A model generated the notes under the pieces. That model saw only the letters and a program-made list of their open reading frames with translations. It was not told the origin of the DNA and did not search any database. Position numbers and translations under genes: made by a program. A stretch of DNA of 11,114 bases, from the NCBI GenBank assembly GCA_964636325.1, contig CAZWRV010000143.1, positions 1 through 11,114 of the forward strand, read 5' to 3'. Shown here piece by piece: positions 7,093 to 11,114 of this stretch. The DNA is from CAZWRV01 sp964636325. GTDB lineage: Bacteria > Verrucomicrobiota > Lentisphaeria > Victivallales > GWF2-50-93. How positions within the stretch are numbered: the stretch's first letter is position 1; each line of letters begins with the position of its first letter.

Positions 7093-7853
7093 CACATGCC
7101 GGTAGGCAGGTCTATGAACTCGCATTCGAGCCTGAATTTCCTGCGCAGGATGTCCATGACCGAGATGATGCCCGGCTTCTCCGTGCAGTAATGTCCGCCC
7201 GATACGACCGTGATGCCGGTCTCCCTGATCAAGTGGAATGACTCATGGCAGACTTCGCCTGTGACAAGGCAGTCGAGATTTTTCTCCAGGGCCTCGACGA
7301 TTCCGTGGCTGCCAGAGCCGCCGGAGATCACACCGACGTTCCTGACCGTCTTTCCGGAGCCGCCGAAGACGACGCATTTCGCCGACAGCTCCCTGTCGAG
7401 GATACTTGCGAATTTCGCGGCCGTGGCGCCGGACGGGGCCGCCCCGCAGACTCCGATATCCTTCCCGGAATATTCCGCGAATGTCCCGCATTTCCTGAGA
7501 CCGAGCATCCGGGCGAGGCAGGCGTTGTGGCCGATTTTCGGCGCGGCGTCCAGCGGGAGGTGGGCGGCATAAAGCGAGATCGAATTCTTGAACAGCGGCT
7601 CGACCTGCATCTTGTTGTAGCCTGTAAGCCGCTTCAGGCTGTCGCGCCAGCTTATGCCGTGGTGGACGAAGACGAACTGGGCGCCCCGCTCCGCGGCCTT
7701 CTCGAAGAGCGTCCGCGACGAGTCCACGCCGAAGACCGCCTTCCTCACCTCCGCGGCGCCCTGCACCTGCAGCCCGTTGTTCGAGCTGTCCTGCGCGAAT
7801 TCCCCGATCTTGAGAAGATCGTCCAGAAATGCTGCAAGCCTGTCGAGTTCCAT
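7092..7853 (-). CDS. Nif3-family dinuclear metal-centre protein
   Basis: This 253-residue protein belongs to the Nif3/YbgI/YqfO family, hexameric ring proteins with a two-metal centre. It is often annotated as GTP cyclohydrolase I type 2, though the physiological reaction is not settled. All expected metal ligands are visible: H64 and H65 (VFVHHG), D102 (HLPLDA), H221 (GGHY) and E225 (CTEKPG). The TGEVCHE motif (198-204) is also typical. The length is that of the compact form without the extra central domain. I chose the ATG at 7853 because it gives the standard N-terminus (MELDRLAAFLDDLL) and has a GGAG box six bases upstream. The open frame continues to 7994 but that part lies inside the toxin gene. 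It starts 25 bp after the toxin stop, so it is probably read from the toxin-antitoxin transcript or by read-through. Confidence 0.9.
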   Translation of the reverse strand: MELDRLAAFLDDLLKIGEFAQDSSNNGLQVQGAAEVRKAVFGVDSSRTLFEKAAERGAQFVFVHHGISWRDSLKRLTGYNKMQVEPLFKNSISLYAAHLPLDAAPKIGHNACLARMLGLRKCGTFAEYSGKDIGVCGAAPSGATAAKFASILDRELSAKCVVFGGSGKTVRNVGVISGGSGSHGIVEALEKNLDCLVTGEVCHESFHLIRETGITVVSGGHYCTEKPGIISVMDILRRKFRLECEFIDLPTGM

Positions 7854-7878
7854 GGATTTCTCCGTTAATTCTTGGGTG

Positions 7879-8310
7879 TCAGCACCTGGCATGCTTATAA
7901 GGGTTCCTGACCGTAACCGAGCCGTAAGACTGGCCGTCAGCCATGTCTTCGGAATAGAGTATCTTGCATCCGCCGCGTTCAGCGGCGGCGACAATCAGCG
8001 AATCCCAATAGTTCAAGCGCCATTTCCCCTTGATTTCTAAAGCCCTGACAACCAAGGTTGCATCAATATCCACTGTTGCGAGCGACGAAAGGAGTAGTAT
8101 CTCCTTTTTAGCCTGAGACTCAGAAAGAGGTTTGGCCGATTTCTTTGTCGCGGTGATAAAAAACTCGCCCAGTACCTGCGGAGATATGACGGCGGCGCCT
8201 TCTCGCATGTGACCTAGTATCAGTTCCTGGCTGATTCTCCTCTTATCGGGCAAGGATGAATCATGGGCGTAGACCAGGACGTTGGTGTCGATAAAAACCT
8301 TATCTGGCAT
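7879..8310 (-). CDS. PIN-domain ribonuclease toxin (VapC-like) of a type II toxin-antitoxin pair
   Basis: This 143-residue protein shows the four acidic residues of PIN-domain endoribonucleases: D8 (VFIDTNVLVYAHD), E49 (VLGEFF), D103 (NYWDSLIVAAA) and D122 (SEDM), with the typical length. VapC-type toxins cleave RNA with a divalent metal and are held inactive by their antitoxin. I chose ATG 8310, which begins with MPDKVFIDTN and has a GAGG box six bases upstream. The frame is open to an ATG at 8343 but that would put non-family residues in front. With this start it overlaps the end of the antitoxin gene by 11 bp, the usual tight coupling. The RNA target is unknown. By eye the pair is richer in A and T than its neighbours, which would fit acquisition by transfer. 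Confidence 0.9.
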   Translation of the reverse strand: MPDKVFIDTNVLVYAHDSSLPDKRRISQELILGHMREGAAVISPQVLGEFFITATKKSAKPLSESQAKKEILLLSSLATVDIDATLVVRALEIKGKWRLNYWDSLIVAAAERGGCKILYSEDMADGQSYGSVTVRNPYKHARC

Positions 8311-8533
8311 GGAGATCCTCGCGGGTCCAATTCTTCCTTCCAATCACCATTTTTGACGATTTGAAGAAGTCTTCCAGCTGCGACACCGTCTCATGCTCCT
8401 TGATGTCCTCGCGTGCGGCCAGCTGCCTGAGGCTATCGCGAACCATAGCCGTCAGAGAAGTGTTCTTCTCAACCGCAAGCTTGCGGACCTTTTTAAGGAT
8501 GTCGTCTTCTATAGCCAAAGTTATGTTTGCCAT
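8300..8533 (-). CDS. Ribbon-helix-helix antitoxin paired with the PIN toxin
   Basis: This 77-residue protein has an N-terminal segment of the ribbon-helix-helix kind: a short strand (MANITLAIED, 1-10), then helices 10-24 and 26-39 (NTSLTAMVRDSLRQLAA). This domain binds DNA as a dimer. The C-terminal tail, ending in GRKNWTREDLHAR, resembles the toxin-binding tail of VapB-like antitoxins that precede PIN toxins. A strong GGAGG box sits five bases before the ATG. Antitoxin first and an 11-bp overlap with the toxin is the standard gene order. It should bind the palindrome just upstream and repress its own operon, more tightly when bound to toxin; this is family knowledge, with the palindrome as sequence support. 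Confidence 0.87.
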   Translation of the reverse strand: MANITLAIEDDILKKVRKLAVEKNTSLTAMVRDSLRQLAAREDIKEHETVSQLEDFFKSSKMVIGRKNWTREDLHAR

Positions 8534-8570
8534 GATTGCCTCCGTTCAACCCTTCCCGATATCATATTGA

Positions 8571-8605
8571 TTCCACATTATAAGTGTATCACATAAACTG
8601 TGGAA
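8571..8605 (-). promoter_or_regulatory. Candidate operator and promoter of the toxin-antitoxin operon
   Basis: A 35-bp imperfect palindrome has perfect 7-bp outer arms, TTCCACA (8571-8577) and TGTGGAA (8599-8605), and a central GTG-tat-CAC (8584-8592). Overall 13 of 17 position pairs match. On the minus strand a perfect TATAAT occupies 8582-8577, inside the palindrome. A weak -35 (TCCACA, 8604-8599) lies 16 bp upstream. A better TTGACT at 8610-8605 is too far (22 bp). The leader to the antitoxin ATG is about 40 bases. A repressor bound here would block polymerase. The element starts within two bases of the end of the peptidase gene. Confidence 0.6.
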
Positions 8606-8606
8606 G

Positions 8607-9542
8607 TCAAGATTCCGGCATGAACCTCGCCTGGATGATCTTCCAGCGCAGGTCGGAGTCCTTCTTCCTCCTGAGCAGGAGGCGCGTTTCTGCCTGGAGG
8701 TCGCCCTTGAGGGAGGATATCTCCCTGATTTCATCCGCGGTGCATCTGAAGAGGACGGCGAACGGGTTCGCTACGCCAGCCAGGCGCAGGCGCCTGACCG
8801 CCCTTTTGACGCGCCTCCTCCGTAGGAAATTCCTGGCGGCGAGGAATGCAGGGAAGGCCAGCGCGAACGCCCAGAACACGGGCATCGGCAGGTTCATGAT
8901 TTCAAGGGCGGAGACGAATCCTGCGGCCAGGAGTACGAAGATCGGGACGATGAAGATGATGCTGTCCGCCTGGCTGTGGAAGCATGGGCCGATGTAGCGC
9001 CTGAACCAGCTCGATGAAAGGCGGTATGCGAAGAACTCCTCGTATGCGGCGTCCTGCAGAGGCATCCTGGCGATGTGGCAGAGCTCGTGCGAGAGGAGCT
9101 CCTTCCTCATGTAGAAGAAGAGCCAGCGAGCCTTTTTTGCGAAGACCGCACGGATCAGGAAGAGCGTAAGGCGGCTGTCGTGGAAGGATATGGCGCATCC
9201 GCCCCACAGCGGCCCGATGCCCTTTGACAGGAAGAAGCCCGGAACCCAGTCGATCCTGAATCCGTATGCGGCGCCAGTCTCATGGGCCGCTTCGTCGAGG
9301 ATATCCTTTGTGATCAGTCTATTCGAATCAAGATTCGGGACACCGGGGATATCTACCGTTCCCTTCTCCTTGAGCTCGGCGTTGAATTCCGCGAGCTGGG
9401 CGAGGACCTCCTTCGTCCTGGAGATGAAACCGCCAAGCTCCTCGCCCGGCGCGGCCAGGAATCCGCGGGAGTCAAGCTCCGCCAGTGCGGCGACGTCGCC
9501 TCCCGCGGCCTTGCAAAGTGTCTCTTCGCTAGTGTCGGACAT
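8607..9542 (-). CDS. Membrane protein with HExxH zinc-metallopeptidase-like domain
   Basis: I do not recognise a named family for this 311-residue protein. The N-terminal part (1-110) is soluble-looking and charged. A zincin motif HELCH lies at 152-156, inside a helix preceded by LFFYMRKELL. A downstream glutamate (E168 or E169 in YEEFFAY) sits where gluzincins place the third zinc ligand. Two hydrophobic stretches (about 194-213 and 219-238) follow, then an arginine/lysine-rich C-terminal region (240-252 and beyond). By the positive-inside rule the C-terminal region, and probably the zincin domain, face the cytoplasm with a short external loop, though this is inference. An AAGGA box lies four to five bases before the ATG. 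The gene ends two bases from the toxin-antitoxin operator. It may be an active protease of unknown target; the C in HELCH is acceptable in HExxH enzymes. Confidence 0.7.
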   Translation of the reverse strand: MSDTSEETLCKAAGGDVAALAELDSRGFLAAPGEELGGFISRTKEVLAQLAEFNAELKEKGTVDIPGVPNLDSNRLITKDILDEAAHETGAAYGFRIDWVPGFFLSKGIGPLWGGCAISFHDSRLTLFLIRAVFAKKARWLFFYMRKELLSHELCHIARMPLQDAAYEEFFAYRLSSSWFRRYIGPCFHSQADSIIFIVPIFVLLAAGFVSALEIMNLPMPVFWAFALAFPAFLAARNFLRRRRVKRAVRRLRLAGVANPFAVLFRCTADEIREISSLKGDLQAETRLLLRRKKDSDLRWKIIQARFMPES

Positions 9543-9558
9543 GGCATCCTTTATTTTA

Positions 9559-9597
9559 GGCGGGCTGTGCCCGCCGCGTGCGATACGTGTTCACGCG
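9559..9597. other. Two adjacent GC-rich stem-loops upstream of the metallopeptidase-like gene
   Basis: GGCGGG/CCCGCC (9559-9564 with 9570-9575, 5-base loop) is a perfect hairpin. CGCGTG/CACGCG (9575-9580 with 9592-9597, 11-base loop) follows directly, sharing one base. Read on the minus strand they lie 17-55 bases before the peptidase ATG, so in a transcript they would be in its leader. No T-run follows on either strand, so a classic terminator is not supported. Confidence 0.45.
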
Positions 9598-9605
9598 ACA
9601 ACTCT

Positions 9606-9733
9606 AAATTCCAAGCACCAAATTCCAAATTACAAATAAATTTCAATATGCAGATTCCAAGCGCATCAGTTCAGAGTTCGGATATTGAAGTTTGAGATTT
9701 ATCTGGAATTTGGTGCTCGGAGTTTTGGAATTT
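9606..9733. repeat. Long AT-rich imperfect inverted repeat between hldD and the peptidase gene
   Basis: The arms pair AAATTCC (9606-9612) with GGAATTT (9727-9733), AGCACCAAATTCCA (9614-9627) with TGGAATTTGGTGCT (9704-9717), a perfect 14-bp match, and TTCAATAT (9642-9649) with ATATTGAA (9682-9689). The base composition is far more AT-rich than the genes around it. It fills most of the 214-bp gap. The form suggests a MITE-like or other dispersed element; no terminal duplication was confirmed. Confidence 0.6.
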
Positions 9734-9756
9734 GAAAACACTTAAAGCATAGAAGT

Positions 9757-10770
9757 CTAAGACAAAGAGCAATCTGCATAGTGCCTCCCCGTTTCCAGGT
9801 GCTTCACGACATATTCCCTGACGGCGTCGCCGAGCGGCGTGATCGGCCTGTCGTATCCGGCTTTCCGTATCTTGGATATATCCGCCTTCGTGTAATACTG
9901 GTAGCCGGCGCGGATGGACTCGGGCATGTCGATGTATTCAATGGAAGGCTTTCTTCCCATGGCCTTGAAGACGCATTCGGCGAGCCGGTTCCAGGTCTCG
10001 GCCCTGCCGCTGCCGATGTTGAAGAGGCCGCATATCCTTCTCTCCAGCAGGAAGATGGCCATCGCGGCGGCGTCGCGGACGTAGAGGAAGTCGCGCTTCT
10101 GGCCGCCGTCCACGAATTCCTTCCTGTGCGACTTGAAGAGCCGGAGGCGTCCGGTCTCCCTGATCTGGTCGAACGCCTTGCATACGACGCTCCTCATTTC
10201 GCCCTTGTGCCATTCGTTGGGGCCGAAGACGTTGGTGAACTTGAGCCCTGTGATCCTGCGGAAGAGGCCGTTGCGCCAGGCCCACATGTCGAAGAGCTGC
10301 TTGGAATATCCGTACATGTTCAATGGGCGGAGCGAGGCGATGCCGGCCTCGTCGTCCTTCCATCCGAGGGAGCCGTCGCCGTACGTCGCGGCGCTCGATG
10401 CGTAGACGAAGCGTATGCCGCGGCGGAGCGCGAACTCCGCGAGCTCCTTGCTGAACTGGAAGTTGTTGTCGGCGAGGTAGGAGCAGTCCTTCTCGGTGGT
10501 GCTGGAGCAGGCGCCGAAATGGACGACCGACTTCACAGGCGTGTTGTCGAAGTCGCCGTCGGCGATCATCCTGCGGAAGAGATCCTTCTCAAGATAGTCC
10601 TGGAACCTGAGCCCCCTCAAGTTCCTCCATTTCGCGGATTCGCCGAGGTGGTCGGATATGATGATCCGGTCCTCGCCGAGCTGGTTCAGCTCGCCCGCGG
10701 TCACGCTCCCGATGAAGCCGGCGCCGCCGGTGATTATGTGGTATCCTGTTGAACCTGCTGCCTTCGCCAT
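9757..10770 (-). CDS. hldD: ADP-L-glycero-D-manno-heptose 6-epimerase
   Basis: This 337-residue cytoplasmic enzyme is an extended short-chain dehydrogenase/reductase. It should convert ADP-D-glycero-D-manno-heptose to the L-glycero form, the last step in making the heptose donor for the LPS inner core. Visible features are the NADP-binding GGAGFIGS (15-22), the FGACSSTTE stretch (85-93), the serine strand FVYASSAATYGDG (121-133) and catalytic Y153 and K157 (YGYSK). Also typical are KFTNVFGPNEWHKG (177-190), QKRDFLYVRD (224-233), FNIGSG (250-255) and QYYTKADI (291-298). The HldD-specific order of these motifs separates it from UDP-glucose 4-epimerases. The length is close to the E. coli enzyme. 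An AGGA lies seven bases before the ATG. No other LPS gene is seen beside it. Confidence 0.95.
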   Translation of the reverse strand: MAKAAGSTGYHIITGGAGFIGSVTAGELNQLGEDRIIISDHLGESAKWRNLRGLRFQDYLEKDLFRRMIADGDFDNTPVKSVVHFGACSSTTEKDCSYLADNNFQFSKELAEFALRRGIRFVYASSAATYGDGSLGWKDDEAGIASLRPLNMYGYSKQLFDMWAWRNGLFRRITGLKFTNVFGPNEWHKGEMRSVVCKAFDQIRETGRLRLFKSHRKEFVDGGQKRDFLYVRDAAAMAIFLLERRICGLFNIGSGRAETWNRLAECVFKAMGRKPSIEYIDMPESIRAGYQYYTKADISKIRKAGYDRPITPLGDAVREYVVKHLETGRHYADCSLS

Positions 10771-10900
10771 TGTCCAGTCCTGTCTTTATTTCCATATAAT
10801 ATATTGTCGCAACGGGATTTTCATAAGGCGTTTGTGCGCCAAAGCATGACCTTTTCAGCATAAAAAGAAGACTGCCCGTCTGCGAATATAGCAGTATTGC
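10771..10900 (-). promoter_or_regulatory. hldD upstream region, promoter not resolved
   Basis: This is the leader and presumed promoter region of hldD. An AT-rich core (10796-10806) holds TATATT- and TATTAT-like -10 candidates on the minus strand, but no good -35 at the right distance. A small stem GGCG/CGCC (10827-10830 with 10837-10840) lies upstream. From about 10850 the sequence begins to resemble 11005-11055, so the outer part may be a degenerate copy of the tandem repeat. No gene is seen here. Confidence 0.3.
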
Positions 10901-10964
10901 CGGTCAGAAACTCGGTGGAGGGCGAAGCCGTGCTGAGCTGCGGTTGAGCTCGGCTCAACCCTCC
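10901..10964. repeat. Tandem repeat, conserved segment copy 1 with terminal hairpin
   Basis: The 59 bases at 10901-10959 recur at 11056-11114 with 55 identities, a period of 155 bp. Within the segment, GGTTGAGC (10942-10949) and GCTCAACC (10953-10960) form an 8-bp stem with a 3-base loop. GGAG (10917-10920) and CTCC (10961-10964) can close an outer stem, and GGC-GAA-GCC (10921-10929) can form a small stem between them. No protein reading is supported. Confidence 0.8.
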
Positions 10965-10968
10965 GGAA

Positions 10969-11004
10969 GACGACAAAGATAACGACAAAGTTCGCGACAA
11001 AGAT
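10969..11004. repeat. Three 12-bp tandem units
   Basis: Three consecutive 12-base units (10969-10980, 10981-10992, 10993-11004) share the core CGACAAAG and differ at the outer bases. They fall between the two 59-bp segments, inside the 155-bp repeat unit. In one frame they would read as a D/K-rich peptide ending at TAG, but no start codon is present, so I do not call a gene. Confidence 0.6.
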
Positions 11005-11008
11005 GGGC

Positions 11009-11114
11009 GAGTTTCATAGGAGTGCCGCTCTGGCGAGGAAATCCGCCAGTTCTGTCGGTAAGAAACTCGATGGAGGGCGAAGCCGTGCTGAGCCGCGGTT
11101 GAGCTTGGCTCAAC
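11009..11114. repeat. Tandem repeat, second unit (continues past the window)
   Basis: It begins with a module shared with 2771-2828, bounded by a perfect 7-bp inverted repeat GAGTTTC (11009-11015) and GAAACTC (11062-11068). An inner hairpin CTGGCG/CGCCAG (11030-11035 with 11044-11049) lies within it. The second copy of the 59-bp segment (11056-11114) follows, with the GGTTGAGC/GCTCAAC hairpin kept (11097-11104 with 11108-11114); the window ends inside it. Three of the four differences between the 59-bp copies lie outside the 8-bp hairpin and one falls in its loop, so the stem is conserved. Confidence 0.8.

Noticed and set aside
6984..7241. 85-residue plus-strand open frame after the VWA gene
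   Set aside because: Half of it is antisense to nif3, there is no good ribosome-binding site and no recognisable sequence.
7895..7915. TATAAG on the minus strand as a nif3 promoter
   Set aside because: No -35 box occurs at a suitable distance and it lies inside the end of the toxin gene.
7854..7994. N-terminal extension of Nif3
   Set aside because: The added residues do not resemble the family and most lie inside the toxin gene; the ATG at 7853 has a good ribosome-binding site and the normal N-terminus.
9781..10752. 323-residue plus-strand open frame opposite hldD
   Set aside because: The minus-strand HldD reading is unambiguous, and this frame shows no family features.
10901..11114. CRISPR array at the right edge
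   Set aside because: The repeats are 59 bp with mismatches, the 155-bp period is too long and contains structured non-unique sequence, and no cas gene is present.

Overview
The window is GC-rich bacterial DNA with tightly packed genes. Genes up to about 6.97 kb lie on the plus strand; genes from about 7.09 to 10.77 kb lie on the minus strand, so the two blocks converge near 7.0-7.1 kb. An LPS-heptose gene (hldD) and a lipobox lipoprotein point to a Gram-negative cell. The large dual-VWA/amidotransferase-fold membrane protein, the NHL-propeller lipoprotein and the many hairpin-forming intergenic repeats suggest the PVC group (Lentisphaerota/Kiritimatiellota/Verrucomicrobiota) or a similar lineage. 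That placement is inference from gene content, not a demonstrated affiliation.

Plus strand: the end of a ferric-iron-type solute-binding protein (1-396), an overlapping two-domain permease (396-1826) and an overlapping ATPase (1819-2772) form one ABC importer operon. A repeat-filled gap of 151 bp follows, then a six-bladed NHL-repeat lipoprotein (2924-3865). Next come a near-consensus sigma-70 promoter (3885-3913) and a 1008-residue inner-membrane protein with two VWA-type domains around an amidotransferase-like domain (3948-6974).

Minus strand, in transcription order: hldD (10770-9757), a membrane-anchored HExxH metallopeptidase-like protein (9542-8607), a ribbon-helix-helix antitoxin (8533-8300) with its PIN-domain toxin (8310-7879), and a Nif3-family dinuclear-metal protein (7853-7092). 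The toxin-antitoxin pair has an imperfect 35-bp palindrome over its presumed promoter, which suits autoregulation. Nif3 follows the toxin by only 25 bp and probably shares its transcript.

Non-coding structure is the less ordinary part. A tandem repeat with a 155-bp period occupies the right edge (about 10.9 kb to the window end). One module of it recurs about 8 kb away, starting at the stop codon of the ABC ATPase gene. Other structured elements are a double-hairpin element (2832-2898), a long AT-rich inverted repeat (9606-9733), a 13-bp-arm inverted repeat at the convergent junction (6999-7092) and three 12-bp tandem units (10969-11004). I see no tRNA, rRNA, CRISPR array, integrase or transposase. 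I found no clear new multi-gene defence or biosynthetic system; the best leads are the dispersed repeat family, the divergent ABC ATPase and the orphan VWA and metallopeptidase proteins.
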